A DNA stretch of 64,000 nucleotides from UBA6522 sp965204155 (GCA_965204155.1 OZ241971.1:930001-994000), one strand, 5' to 3'; shown: positions 17,510-26,874, numbered from the stretch's first letter. The notes: generated from the sequence alone by a model not told the origin. Numbers and translations: made by a program.

Positions 17510-18981
17510 CGGGAATTCATCGCTGCGAGGCGGTGGTGATCGGCGCGGGCCTGGCGGGACTCAACGCCGCGGTTCACCTCCAGGATGCCGGCCTGGACGT
17601 GCAGGTTGTCGAGGCTCAGGATCGAGTCGGCGGACGGGTCCGGTCGATGCGTGAACTCGGCGGCAACCTGGAAGCCGGCGGCACCTACATCGGCGCTGCG
17701 TACCGGCGCGCCATCGCTGCGGCTGCGCGCCATGACGTGAGACTCATCGACGTCACACCCTCGCTGAAGTTCTTCAGGGAGCAGGACCTGGTGCTCGACG
17801 GAGCGATCATCCGCCAGTCCGAGTGGCCCTCTCATCCTGCCAACCCGTTTCCGGACCCGGACAGGGCACTGATGCCCTGGACCTTCAGCCGTGTACTGAC
17901 CGCCCGGCAGAACCCGCTCAAGGAACCGCAGAACTGGCTGGATCCCGAGCAGGCCGTGCACGACGTCTCAATGTACGAATGGATGCGCGGGATTGGCTTG
18001 AATGACAAGACGATTCGGCTTGGTTACGGAATGAATGTCAGTTATGGAGAGGACGCCCACGACATTTCGGCGCTGCAACTGCTGTACCGCGCGGCGTTCT
18101 CCAGGGCACAGGCGATCTCGTCTGAACCGGTGCCAGACAGATCGGGTGGCAAGTCGGTTCGGTCCCCGTCCTCGACAACCTCGTCCACGGGCGCCAGGGG
18201 CTATACGGCCGCAGACGGCGTACAACGAGTTCCCGAGGCGATGGCCGAGTCGCTGGCCCATCCGGTGCATTACGGTCGAGCGGCCAGGCGGATCGAGGAC
18301 GATGGCACGTTGGTCACCGTACGCTGCGCAGACGGCGCCGAATTCAAGGCTGCCCATGCAGTGTGCGCCCTGCCCTTCACGGTGCTTCGAGACATCGCAT
18401 TCGACCCGCCCCTGGCCGGTTCCCAGCGGGAAGCCGTCGCAAGCCTGCCCTCCCAATCGATGACCCAGCTCTACTTCGCCCACAATTCGGAATTCTGGGA
18501 GGCGGACGAATTTGCCCCAAGCCTGTTCACCGACACCGCGGCAGGCATGTTTTCCGCGATCCGCAACGGCAGCGATCCCGGGGAAATCACCGGATTCTCG
18601 GCCTGGGTGATGGGTCGAAACGCGGCGCGGCTCGATGCGCTGCCGCCCGAAGCGGCCGGTGCCCGGGTCATTGCTGAAATTGAAGCCGCGCGTCCGGCCG
18701 CGCGGGGGCAATTGGAGTTCATCGGGCGGCAAAGCTGGGGAGCGGATCCCTTCGCCCGCGGCGCGTGGGCCTATTTCCGTCCCGGACAGATCACTCGCTT
18801 CGCCGCCGCGATGGGCGCACCTCACGGCCGTGTCCGATTCTGCGGCGAGCACCTGGCCCGGACCAACCGCGGCATGGAGGGCGCCATGGAATCGGGCGAG
18901 AGCGCCGCGATGGAAATCATTGCCTCGCGCCAGTCGCGCGAAGCCGAGCCGTCAAACCAACCGGACCGGAGCCGAAACTAA
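17506..18981 (+). CDS. FAD-dependent amine-oxidase/HemY-type oxidase, likely (copro)porphyrinogen oxidase
   Basis: The protein has 491 residues. The N-terminal Rossmann motif is VIGAGLAGLNAAVHL, followed by EAQDRVGGRVRS, the usual FAD pattern of flavin amine oxidases and HemY. A C-terminal FAD segment, RVRFCGEHLARTNRGMEGAMESG, is also present. No transmembrane helix is seen. By sequence alone it could be a monoamine oxidase-like enzyme. Its place as the last gene of the hem operon, coupled to hemH, makes oxidation of coproporphyrinogen III (CgoX role) the best reading. A Ser/Gly/Arg-rich insertion lies at about 208-228. Confidence 0.75.
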   Translation: MTGIHRCEAVVIGAGLAGLNAAVHLQDAGLDVQVVEAQDRVGGRVRSMRELGGNLEAGGTYIGAAYRRAIAAAARHDVRLIDVTPSLKFFREQDLVLDGAIIRQSEWPSHPANPFPDPDRALMPWTFSRVLTARQNPLKEPQNWLDPEQAVHDVSMYEWMRGIGLNDKTIRLGYGMNVSYGEDAHDISALQLLYRAAFSRAQAISSEPVPDRSGGKSVRSPSSTTSSTGARGYTAADGVQRVPEAMAESLAHPVHYGRAARRIEDDGTLVTVRCADGAEFKAAHAVCALPFTVLRDIAFDPPLAGSQREAVASLPSQSMTQLYFAHNSEFWEADEFAPSLFTDTAAGMFSAIRNGSDPGEITGFSAWVMGRNAARLDALPPEAAGARVIAEIEAARPAARGQLEFIGRQSWGADPFARGAWAYFRPGQITRFAAAMGAPHGRVRFCGEHLARTNRGMEGAMESGESAAMEIIASRQSREAEPSNQPDRSRN

Positions 18982-19343
18982 CCCAGCCCCGGCAGGCGCG
19001 GCGGGAACAGAACCGTCAACGCGCCGACGTAGAAAACCAGCCAGCCGGCCGTCACCAGGACAGAATAGGGTTCACTGAGCACTTTTGCACTGAACCATCG
19101 CAAGACGAAGGCAGGGCCGGCATAGAGCGCAACACATACCAGGACGCGTGCAGCGGTGCCGACCGGAGCGTTGGCATCCATGAACGCACCGCCGGTGGCG
19201 TTTCGTACCAGGAAATCCGAGCCCATCGCAATGACGACAAACAGGACCGTCCATGGATCGCGCAGGACCAGGTCGAAAAGGAGCCAGACACCCGCCACGA
19301 TGAGGCAGTCCAGCCAAAGCGTCCATCTCGCGCGCATGTTCAT
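18978..19343 (-). CDS. Small membrane protein of unknown function
   Basis: The protein has 121 residues and is strongly hydrophobic, with segments at about 8-27, 30-44, 62-80 and 95-113. The start is MNMRARWTLWLD and the end PPRLPGLG. No family is recognised. It is convergent with the last hem gene and overlaps it by 4 bases at the stop codons, so it is not part of that operon. It is divergent from the NHL gene across about 140 bases. Confidence 0.6.
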   Translation of the reverse strand: MNMRARWTLWLDCLIVAGVWLLFDLVLRDPWTVLFVVIAMGSDFLVRNATGGAFMDANAPVGTAARVLVCVALYAGPAFVLRWFSAKVLSEPYSVLVTAGWLVFYVGALTVLFPPRLPGLG

Positions 19344-19481
19344 CCGTTTGCACCTGCGGCCTGCAATCCATCCACGAGGAGGTTACGTCAACCCACCGCG
19401 AACGTATTCCAGCGGAAATACTAGGTTATATTGATTGCCTGCGGCTACGGTTCCGCGCTGGCGAATCACGGGAGACCCTCC

Positions 19482-20450
19482 ATGAAGCCAAATCGCGTCC
19501 TGACGTGCATTGCGTTCGTCCTTGCCGCCGCGCTGGCGCCGGCGGCCCAGGCCCAGGAAAGCGACCGCTCCTATCGGATGACGGACGACTGGGCGCAACT
19601 GCCCGAAGGTGTGATCTGGGGCCAGATCATCTCGGTGGAAGTCGACGAACCGGGCAATGTCTACGCGTTCCACCGCTGTTCCTCGGACACCTGTATCGAC
19701 CGGACCGAACCGCCGCTGCTCAAGTTCGATCCATCCGGAAACCTGCTGATGACCTGGGGCGAGGAGTTGCTGGTGTGGCCGCACGGCTTTCACCTGGACG
19801 GGGAAGGCAACATCTGGCTCACGGACGGGGAATCCCACGAGGGGCGCGGAAACCAGGTCTTCAAGCTCAGCCCGGACGGCAAGATTCTCATGACCATCGG
19901 GACCGCGGGAGCCAGCGGGGACGGTCCCCATACGTTCAACGGTGTGGCCGACGTGATCGTGGCCGGCGACGGCAGCATCTTCGTGGCCGACGGTCACAAC
20001 AACAACCGGATCGTGAAGTACTCGCCCGAGGGGGAATACCTCCTGGAATGGGGCCGGGCCGGTGAGGGACCCGGTGAATTCGACATGCCCCATTCGCTTG
20101 CCATGGACTCCCGGGGCCGGCTGTTCGTGGCCGACCGCGGCAACCTGCGCGTTCAGGTCTTCGACCAGCAGGGCAACTTTCTCGACGAGTGGAAACAGTT
20201 CGGCCGGCCCAGCGGGGTGACAATCACGGCCGACGACACGATTTACGTCGCCTCCCAGAACGGCGAAAACAGCGAACTGAACCCGGGCTACGAGACAGGC
20301 ATCTACGTGGGCGATGCCCGGGACGGCTCGGTGACCGGGTTCATCGGCGGCATCGATACGGAAAACGCAGCCGAAGGACCCGACGGCATCGTGTACTCGG
20401 GGCTGGTCATCGATCGGACGCTGCGGCGCTACGAACCGGAGCAGCCCTGA
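19482..20450 (+). CDS. Secreted NHL-repeat beta-propeller protein
   Basis: The protein has 322 residues from the ATG at 19482, which follows GGGAGA; the frame is open 51 bases upstream without a better start. The signal peptide ends AQAQ at about residue 24. Repeats of the type LLKFDPSGNLLMTWG, IFVADGHNNNRIVKYSPEGEYLLEWG and LFVADRGNLRVQVFDQQGNFLDEW are clear NHL blades, spaced about 45-55 residues, consistent with a six-bladed propeller. The enzymatic role is unknown; related proteins are annotated as peptidyl-alpha-hydroxyglycine lyase-like. It is followed 114 bases later by a DUF6152 paralog. Confidence 0.85.
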   Translation: MKPNRVLTCIAFVLAAALAPAAQAQESDRSYRMTDDWAQLPEGVIWGQIISVEVDEPGNVYAFHRCSSDTCIDRTEPPLLKFDPSGNLLMTWGEELLVWPHGFHLDGEGNIWLTDGESHEGRGNQVFKLSPDGKILMTIGTAGASGDGPHTFNGVADVIVAGDGSIFVADGHNNNRIVKYSPEGEYLLEWGRAGEGPGEFDMPHSLAMDSRGRLFVADRGNLRVQVFDQQGNFLDEWKQFGRPSGVTITADDTIYVASQNGENSELNPGYETGIYVGDARDGSVTGFIGGIDTENAAEGPDGIVYSGLVIDRTLRRYEPEQP

Positions 20451-20564
20451 TACCCGAAGCGTGGTGATCCCATGGACGCGAACGGGTACGTTCGCGTCCT
20501 GGCTCGTACAAGAAAGACGGGATCGGGTATCCTTGGGCGACGGCTTTTTCGGGGGAGCATCAAG

Positions 20565-21620
20565 GTGTTCAAATCCGGCAAAATTCAGTCTTTCGCCATG
20601 CTGTCGTTCTCGTTCCTTGCGGGCACCGCATTCGCACACCACTCGCTGCTCACTTACGATCCCGGCGAGATCGTCGAATTCGAGGGTGAAGTCACGAACG
20701 TGTTCTGGCGCAATCCCCACGTGCAGCTGACGGTCCGGACCACGGACGAGGACGGCGGCGAGCGGATCTGGACCGCAGAAGGTTCTCCCGTCAACGCGAT
20801 GGAGCGTGCGGGAATCAGCGAGGCGGTGGTTTCCGTGGGGGAACACGTCAGGGTGACGGCAAACCCTTCCAGGCTTGTCGAGGATGAGGCCAGACTCGTG
20901 CTGCTTACCCTGACCGATGGACAGTCGTTCGTGTTGAACACGGAGGCGGCCGCAGCGCTCGGCCTCCCGGCCTACACGTCACAGGCTGTCCCGGCAGGCG
21001 CCGCAGCAGTGGCCGGCGCCGAGGGCTATCCCGAGGCTACCGGTATCTTTCGAGTCTGGACGAATCGCGACCGGCACTGGGTTGCGCGCGATGTCCGGGA
21101 GTGGTGGGCCAGAACCCACCCACTGACGGAATCGGCCCAGGCCATGCTGGATGCGTGGGACCCGGTGGCGGACGATCCTGCCAGACAGTGCATTCCGGCG
21201 GGCATGCCCGAAGCCATGCTCATGCCCTTTCCCATCGAATTCATAGACCAGGGCGAGACCATCGTCCTGAACATAGAAGAATGGGACAATTCCCGGACTA
21301 TCCATCTGAACGCGGATCCCGACGCGGAAGTGGAACCCTCGCTGCTCGGCTATTCCGTGGGCCGATGGGACGGCGACACGCTGACCGTGGAAACGAGCCG
21401 GGTCGACTATCCCTACTTCAACGATCAGGGCATACCTCAAAGCGAGGACCTCGAGATGGTCGAACGGTTCACGCTGAGCGAAGGCGGCACGAAGCTCGAC
21501 TGGACCGCCACGGTGACCGATCCCCAAACCTTCACGGAGCCGATCATCATGCCGGATTTCCACTGGGACTGGATCCCCGGACAGGAGATCAAGCCCTACA
21601 ACTGCGTCGTAGCGGAGTAG
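20565..21620 (+). CDS. Secreted DUF6152-type protein (paralog 2 of 4)
   Basis: The protein has 351 residues from the GTG at 20565, chosen because GGGGGAG lies 7 bases upstream and the protein then begins with a normal signal peptide ending AFA before HHSLLTYD. An ATG at 20472 would put a basic stretch before the signal. The GEVTNVFWRNPHVQL segment, IFRVWTNRDRHW, ARQCIPAGMP, MPFPIEF, RTIHLN, LGYSVGRWDGDTLTV and VDYPYFNDQGIPQS repeat the pattern of paralog 1. The ends are alike too (WDWIPGQEIKPYNC). Function unknown. Confidence 0.8.
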   Translation: MFKSGKIQSFAMLSFSFLAGTAFAHHSLLTYDPGEIVEFEGEVTNVFWRNPHVQLTVRTTDEDGGERIWTAEGSPVNAMERAGISEAVVSVGEHVRVTANPSRLVEDEARLVLLTLTDGQSFVLNTEAAAALGLPAYTSQAVPAGAAAVAGAEGYPEATGIFRVWTNRDRHWVARDVREWWARTHPLTESAQAMLDAWDPVADDPARQCIPAGMPEAMLMPFPIEFIDQGETIVLNIEEWDNSRTIHLNADPDAEVEPSLLGYSVGRWDGDTLTVETSRVDYPYFNDQGIPQSEDLEMVERFTLSEGGTKLDWTATVTDPQTFTEPIIMPDFHWDWIPGQEIKPYNCVVAE

Positions 21621-21679
21621 CCCGCGCCTGGTCAATTCCGGAATGGCGCAGGAGACCCGTTCCCGGAATCAAGGACAGG

Positions 21680-23245
21680 CTACTCGACAACGGGCATGCC
21701 GGTCAGCGACGGAAGCTCACGTTGTCCGGGACTCACCCTGTTTCCGATTTCGAGGGCGAGGCTCGCCTCGCTGAACTGCAACCTGAAATTGGTGATTTGC
21801 CGGGTCTCGGTATAAGCAAGGCGAAATGCAAACTCATCCGTGCCGGTCCATGCTCCGGCAGCGGCCATGCGGTGACCGTCCTGCGGCGCGTCGCCCACTA
21901 ACGCACCGGAGCCTGGCGCCAGGCCGGTACGGCCGTGGACCCAGGTCCCGGTACCGATGGCGATCTCGTGGGCGCCACTCGACGTTGTGATGACGGCAAT
22001 TGTCTCGTCGCCCCGGTTATCCAGGGCCAGCGCATCGATGTCGAAATCGTTGTCCCCGAATTGCCAGGAGCGTCCCAACCATTCCTGATGTCCGTCCGCG
22101 GCGCGTTCGGCAGCCGCGTCCGGATCACCGCCCGGCATGCGGAGCGACAGGCTGCCCAACTGTTCGCGCAGGCGCTCGGCTTCAGCCGGATTGTCATCGA
22201 GCGGTTCGCCTCGCATGGCCGGCGCCAGGCGGTCCCAGACGAGGTCAAAAATGTCCCTTATTTGCGACGTACCCGCGGTGATGGCGACGACGGCGTCCTG
22301 TTCCGGCATGACGAGGGCGAGTTGGCCGGCAAGTCCGGAGGCCCGGTAGGCGCCGTGGCGGTTGCGCCAGAACTGGTAGCCGTATCCCTGATCCCAGGGG
22401 CTGTCGGGATTGCTGCCGTTTGAAGTCTGCCGGCTGGTGGCCTGCGCCACCCACTCGGCGGGCAGCAGTTGTTCGCCTTCCCACATGCCCTCTTGCAGAT
22501 ACAGTTGCCCGAAGCGGGCGATCGACTCCGTCGTGATGCTCAGCCCGAACCCGCCGTGCGCGATTCCCTGGGCATCCTCGCTCCAGGTCGCGTCCACGAT
22601 TCCCAGCGGATCCAGCAGCCGCGGGCGCAGATAGTCCAGCAGGTTCTCCCCGGTGACCTTGTGAACGATCGCCGACAGCATGTACGTGGCGGGCGTGTTG
22701 TAGTTGAAGTACGTGCCCGGCTTGTGGGCCACAGGAAGGTGCAGAAAGGCTTCCGGCAGAGGCGAGGTGGAGTCGAACGAAAACGCACGCAGATCCTCTC
22801 CGATTTGACCGGTCGACATGGTCAGGAGATCGCTGACGCGCATGGCCTCCAGTTGCCAGGTCGGTTCCTCGGGCACCGCATCGGGGAAGAACGAGATGAC
22901 CTGGTCGTGGACGCCAAAGTGTCCCTCGGCGATTGCAAGGCCAACGGCGGTGGAGGTGAAACTCTTGCTAAGCGAGAACAGCGTGTGGATGAATTCGGGG
23001 CGGTAGGGTTCCCACCAGCCCTCGGCCACGACTTGACCGTGGCGCAGGACCATCACGCCGTGCACCTCCTCGATTTCCGTATCGAGGGCGGTGATGAAAT
23101 CGGCGACCGCAGCGGAGGCGATGCCCTGTTGCTCCGGCGTGCTGCGGGGCAATTCGGCAGCCGTCGCGGCGTAGGCGCCCAGGACGCACAGTGCGAGGCA
23201 GAGGAAAACGGTCGGGCGCGGAAATACGTTTCTCATGGGGGACAC
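21680..23245 (-). CDS. Secreted serine hydrolase, class C beta-lactamase/esterase fold
   Basis: The protein has 521 residues starting at GTG 23245, with AGGAG 7 bases upstream. A signal peptide ends about ATAA (30). The penicillin-binding-type motifs are S91-L-S-K94 and Y182-N183, with a later HGGFG. It is longer than AmpC-like enzymes because of a C-terminal beta-rich domain from about 370. Such proteins are usually esterases or peptidases rather than antibiotic-hydrolysing enzymes; the substrate is unknown. It lies convergent to the DUF6152 paralog. Confidence 0.85.
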   Translation of the reverse strand: MSPMRNVFPRPTVFLCLALCVLGAYAATAAELPRSTPEQQGIASAAVADFITALDTEIEEVHGVMVLRHGQVVAEGWWEPYRPEFIHTLFSLSKSFTSTAVGLAIAEGHFGVHDQVISFFPDAVPEEPTWQLEAMRVSDLLTMSTGQIGEDLRAFSFDSTSPLPEAFLHLPVAHKPGTYFNYNTPATYMLSAIVHKVTGENLLDYLRPRLLDPLGIVDATWSEDAQGIAHGGFGLSITTESIARFGQLYLQEGMWEGEQLLPAEWVAQATSRQTSNGSNPDSPWDQGYGYQFWRNRHGAYRASGLAGQLALVMPEQDAVVAITAGTSQIRDIFDLVWDRLAPAMRGEPLDDNPAEAERLREQLGSLSLRMPGGDPDAAAERAADGHQEWLGRSWQFGDNDFDIDALALDNRGDETIAVITTSSGAHEIAIGTGTWVHGRTGLAPGSGALVGDAPQDGHRMAAAGAWTGTDEFAFRLAYTETRQITNFRLQFSEASLALEIGNRVSPGQRELPSLTGMPVVE

Positions 23246-23332
23246 AACTCTACTCCTGCGCCACCGTCCGTGGCAGCCATGTCACGATGGAATGGCCGAA
23301 ACCGCCGGCTTCGGCCATTCCGGAAAACGACT

Positions 23333-23980
23333 TCAGTTCGCCGCGAAACAGTAAAACAAGCCGTCTCCGCCCGTACCGATCAGGTCATCCTGACTGCAGC
23401 CGCGGCTGCTGTGCACGGCATTCCAGGACGCGCTCGGTCCACCCAGGCGATCATGGTGACCTACCATGGCCCGGCCCTCGCCGTTACTGGTCCAATTGTT
23501 GCAGGTTGTGATGTCGGCGGCACCGGGCGCTGCCCGGCCCATGGAGTCCGATCCGGTCAGAATGTCGTGCCGGTTGGGCTGGTCGCCTGCGCCGGCCACT
23601 TCGTTACCGTTCTCGTCCACGGCGGTGGGCTTTCGGATGTTGTTGCGGTCCTCGTGGAGGCCGTCGATGTCCCACGCAATGTACACGCCGTTGGCGTTGT
23701 ACCAGGGCCCGTCGCCGATGCGGTCGCGCGCATTGACCTGCGGTGCGCCCATCCCGGCGGCCTGGCTCAGGTAAGCGCGCCAGGTTGCGTCGCCCCGCCC
23801 TACGGCGGAAGCGAGTGCCTGGCAGTGCGCATCGGCGCCCTCGAGCCCTCCCAGATTTGCCCCGTCGCCCGGACCGACGCTGGTTATAAAGAAACTCATG
23901 GGCGGCTGATCCTGGGCGATACCCAGCATTGAAACCGCAGCCAATGCCATTCCGGCCAAAAGAACTCTTGTCGCTTTCAT
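23333..23980 (-). CDS. Secreted lectin-like / endostatin-like fold protein
   Basis: The protein has 215 residues from the ATG at 23980, which has AAGGAG 6 bases upstream; the much longer open frame above it is a shadow of the oxidoreductase gene. The signal peptide ends at about LGIAQ. ADAHCQALA, TWRAYLSQAA, ARDRIGDGPWYNANG, CNNWTSNG, and SWNAVHSSRGCSQDDL with LFYCFAAN are the pattern of bacterial secreted proteins with the collagen NC10/endostatin (C-type-lectin-related) fold. Four cysteines suggest disulfides. Role unknown; carbohydrate or surface binding is a guess. Confidence 0.7.
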   Translation of the reverse strand: MKATRVLLAGMALAAVSMLGIAQDQPPMSFFITSVGPGDGANLGGLEGADAHCQALASAVGRGDATWRAYLSQAAGMGAPQVNARDRIGDGPWYNANGVYIAWDIDGLHEDRNNIRKPTAVDENGNEVAGAGDQPNRHDILTGSDSMGRAAPGAADITTCNNWTSNGEGRAMVGHHDRLGGPSASWNAVHSSRGCSQDDLIGTGGDGLFYCFAAN

Positions 23981-24081
23981 TCTCATCTCCTTCGCTTGTA
24001 CTTCGTCCCCGGCGTCCGTGCCGCAGGAAACAGCGGTTGTGAATTCGCCATCAATGATTCCTGCGGGCCGGACCCCATAGG

Positions 24082-24987
24082 CTACATCATCCGGCTGATG
24101 ATTCTGTCTCCCTGTTCCTTCGTCAATGCCTCGGTCCGGTGAGCGATGGGGCCGCCCTCGTCCAGCACCGGTTCGGCGGCATCCAGCGTCGGACGGTCCT
24201 TGACGTGCAGAAACAGTCCCGTGTAGATCGTATCGCCCCAGACCATGGCCTTCTCGCAGGCCGCCTTCCAGTCGCCGGTATCGTGGTTCTCGTCTTCGAG
24301 TTTCTTCACCCGGCGCTTGAAGAACTTCACGGTATTGTCGTGGTTGAAGGTGATGCAGGGACTGAAGACGCTGATGAGGGAGAACCCCTTGTGCTCGATG
24401 GCCTGTTGCATGAGCATCGACAGGTGGCGGGTGTCGGAACTGAACCCCCTGGCGACGAATGTGGCGCCGTTCATTATCGCCGAGGTAATCGGGTTGAACG
24501 GAAACTCGATGCTGCCGTGGGGGGAACTCTTGGTCTTCATGTCCAGTGAGCTGGTGGGGGACAATTGGCCCGTGGTCAGGCCGTATATCTCGTTGTCCAT
24601 GACGATGTAGGTCAGGTCCACGTTGCGGCGGGCCGTGTGGGTGAAATGGTTGCCGCCGATGCCGTAGCCGTCGCCGTCGCCGCCGGTGACCACCACGTTC
24701 AGTTCGTGGTTGGCCATCTTCGCCCCGGTTGCCACGGCCAGGGAGCGCCCGTGCAGGGTGTGCATGCCGTAGGAATTGAAGTAGCCGGGGAGGTTCGACG
24801 AACAGCCGATGCCGCTGATGGTCAGTATTTCGTGGGGCTTGAGTCCCATGTCCAGGCAGGCCTTGCGCATGCTGTTGAGGACGCCGAAGTCGCCGCAGCC
24901 CGGGCACCAGTCCGGATCCACCCTGCCCTTGTAGTCGTTGGCAGTCTGCGGATCGAGTACAAGCTGCCTGGTGTCGATTCCATCCAT
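24082..24987 (-). CDS. korB: 2-oxoacid:ferredoxin oxidoreductase beta subunit (KorB-like)
   Basis: The protein has 301 residues. The subunit binds thiamine diphosphate and an iron-sulfur cluster. WCPGCGDFGVL near the N terminus, GIGCSS, MHTLHGRSLAVATGAKMAN, GGDGDGYGIGGNHF (thiamine diphosphate/Mg site) and MDNEIYGLTTGQLSPT are diagnostic of the 2-oxoglutarate-type family. AGAGGAAC lies just before the ATG. It is 11 bases downstream of the alpha subunit, so the two form one operon. It catalyses oxidative decarboxylation of a 2-oxoacid, most likely 2-oxoglutarate, to the acyl-CoA with ferredoxin as acceptor. Confidence 0.92.
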   Translation of the reverse strand: MDGIDTRQLVLDPQTANDYKGRVDPDWCPGCGDFGVLNSMRKACLDMGLKPHEILTISGIGCSSNLPGYFNSYGMHTLHGRSLAVATGAKMANHELNVVVTGGDGDGYGIGGNHFTHTARRNVDLTYIVMDNEIYGLTTGQLSPTSSLDMKTKSSPHGSIEFPFNPITSAIMNGATFVARGFSSDTRHLSMLMQQAIEHKGFSLISVFSPCITFNHDNTVKFFKRRVKKLEDENHDTGDWKAACEKAMVWGDTIYTGLFLHVKDRPTLDAAEPVLDEGGPIAHRTEALTKEQGDRIISRMM

Positions 24988-24998
24988 AGTTGGTTCCT

Positions 24999-26783
24999 CT
25001 AGACCATGATTTCCTGATACGGAATGTAGTGATTCGTCTTGCCGGCCACCTGCTCCAGTACCCCGTCGACGATATGGTGGGGCATGAACGGCTCGCCGTC
25101 GTACTTGCGGATATGGCCGTCGACGCTGAGCCCGGTCTCGCTGCGCAGGTAGCGGTAGAACTGCCCGGAGTAGTTGTTCTCGACGATGATCGTGCGCTTC
25201 GCCCGACTGACCGCGTCGATGACCGCCTGGGCGTGGAAGGGCACGATCCAGCGAATCGCAAGCTGGTTGGCTGTGATGCCCTTGTCGGCCAGTTGCTCGA
25301 TGGCCTCGCCGATCACGCCCTCGGTCGAGCCCCAGCCGATCAGGGTCACATCGGCATCCTCCGGACCCTGTAACTCGGGCGCCGGAATCTGCTCGATGAT
25401 GTTGGCGATCTTGCGGGCGCGTTTCTCGACCATGCGGCGGCGCTTGTGGGGATCGGTGAACTCGTCGCTGATGAGCACGCTGTCCTGGTCGTGTTCATCG
25501 GTGGCAACCACGTGTGCGTACCCCGGAACGCCCGGCAGCGCCCGCGGGGACACGCCGCTCTCGGTGTCCTTGTAGCGCAGGTATTCGCCGTCGGGCGCGG
25601 CGCCGTTGGTAATCATCTCGCCACGGTCGATTTCCGGGTACAGGTCGATCTCGTCCGGATCGGCGCTGAAGGTGCCCTCCGAGATCAGCAGGTCCGTGAT
25701 CACGATGCCCGGGCACTGGGCCTGGTCGCAGAGATTGAAGATTTCCGGTACCACGTTGTAGGCGTCCAGCGCATCCGTGGGCGCCACGATCAGGCGTTCG
25801 AAGTCGCCCTGGCTGGCGCCGAGCGCCTGCCACAGGTCGCCCTGCTCGGTCTTGGTGGGCACGCCGGTGGACGGGCCCGCGCGCATCACGTTGATGAACA
25901 CCGCCGGGATTTCCATCATGGCGGCGGAACCCACCGCCTCGGTCATGAGTGCGAAACCGCCTCCGGACGTCGCGCACATGGCCCGGGCGCCGACGTGGGC
26001 CGCGCCGATGACCATGTTGGCCACGGAAATCTCGTCCTCGGCCTGACGGACCATGATGCCCAGATCCCGGGCGTTGCGGGCCATCCAATGGAGCACGCCG
26101 GTGGAGGGACTCATGGGATAGGCGGAGTAGAACTTGACGCCGGCCGCGGCGCCGCCCATGGCCAGCGCGTCGTTGCCCGTCCACAGTGCCAGGGATTTGG
26201 CGCCCGTGGGCAACGGCTCGGACAACGGCTGGAAATTCTCGATCGCGTAGTCATACCCGGCACGCGCTGCCGTGACGTTCTCGTTCACTACAGCGTCGCC
26301 CTTGCGGCCGAACTGCAGCTTAAGGGCCTGTTCCAGGACGTCGAATTCGAGACCGAGCAGATAGGTGATCACACCCAGGGCGATCGTGTTCTGTATGACC
26401 CTGTTGCGGCTTCGGTTGGAGAGTTTCTTGACCGGCATGGGGCAGAGTTGCACGCCGTCTGCGGCTTCGCCGGGCTTGATGGTGTCGCTGTTGTAGATCG
26501 CCCGGCCGCCGGCGCCCAGCAACCCGAGGTGGCGATCCATGGTGTCCTGGTTCAGGCAAAGCAGCATATCCAGACTGTCGCCGTGACTGTAGATCTGCCG
26601 GTCGCTGATGCGCATGGTCAGGTAGATGTGCCCACCCCGGATGATCGACTGGTAGGCGTTGTAGGCGTAAAGCCAGAGGCCGCGGCGGGTGAATAGCCGC
26701 GCCAGAATACTGCCCGGGGTGGCGATGCCCTGCCCCGCGGCCCCTCCTATGGCGAGCGTGAACTCGAATTGCCCTGAACTCAT
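24999..26783 (-). CDS. korA: 2-oxoacid:ferredoxin oxidoreductase, fused gamma-alpha subunit (KorA-like)
   Basis: The protein has 594 residues from the ATG at 26783. The first 190 or so residues are the gamma domain (IGGAAGQGIATPGSILAR, AYNAYQSIIRGGHIYL). The rest is the alpha domain, with YPMSPSTGVLHWMA, QAEDEISVANMVIGAAHVGARAM, TSGGGFALMTEA and PSTGVPTKTEQGDLW. This gamma-alpha fusion with a separate beta subunit is the layout of KorAB enzymes known from Mycobacterium and other aerobes. In this setting the enzyme may replace or back up 2-oxoglutarate dehydrogenase. No ferredoxin gene is adjacent. Confidence 0.92.
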   Translation of the reverse strand: MSSGQFEFTLAIGGAAGQGIATPGSILARLFTRRGLWLYAYNAYQSIIRGGHIYLTMRISDRQIYSHGDSLDMLLCLNQDTMDRHLGLLGAGGRAIYNSDTIKPGEAADGVQLCPMPVKKLSNRSRNRVIQNTIALGVITYLLGLEFDVLEQALKLQFGRKGDAVVNENVTAARAGYDYAIENFQPLSEPLPTGAKSLALWTGNDALAMGGAAAGVKFYSAYPMSPSTGVLHWMARNARDLGIMVRQAEDEISVANMVIGAAHVGARAMCATSGGGFALMTEAVGSAAMMEIPAVFINVMRAGPSTGVPTKTEQGDLWQALGASQGDFERLIVAPTDALDAYNVVPEIFNLCDQAQCPGIVITDLLISEGTFSADPDEIDLYPEIDRGEMITNGAAPDGEYLRYKDTESGVSPRALPGVPGYAHVVATDEHDQDSVLISDEFTDPHKRRRMVEKRARKIANIIEQIPAPELQGPEDADVTLIGWGSTEGVIGEAIEQLADKGITANQLAIRWIVPFHAQAVIDAVSRAKRTIIVENNYSGQFYRYLRSETGLSVDGHIRKYDGEPFMPHHIVDGVLEQVAGKTNHYIPYQEIMV

Positions 26784-26874
26784 GACAAATGCTGCTCCCT
26801 GTAGTGCCGGGCGTATGCGGCGACGCCGCAAACAAAATTGTTATGCCCGCAGGGGGTCCCGGCGGGAGCGCGCT

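Noticed and set aside
22469..23932. 487-residue antisense frame over the serine hydrolase and lectin-like genes
   Set aside because: It crosses two real genes and the gap between them, and has no domain pattern.
23981..25261. 642-residue open frame ending in the lectin-like gene
   Set aside because: Everything above the ATG at 23980 is antisense-frame shadow of korB and korA. The signal peptide and AAGGAG site mark the true start.
25446..26696. 416-residue antisense frame over korA
   Set aside because: It is a His/Val/Gly-rich mirror frame with no recognisable motif. KorA on the opposite strand is certain.
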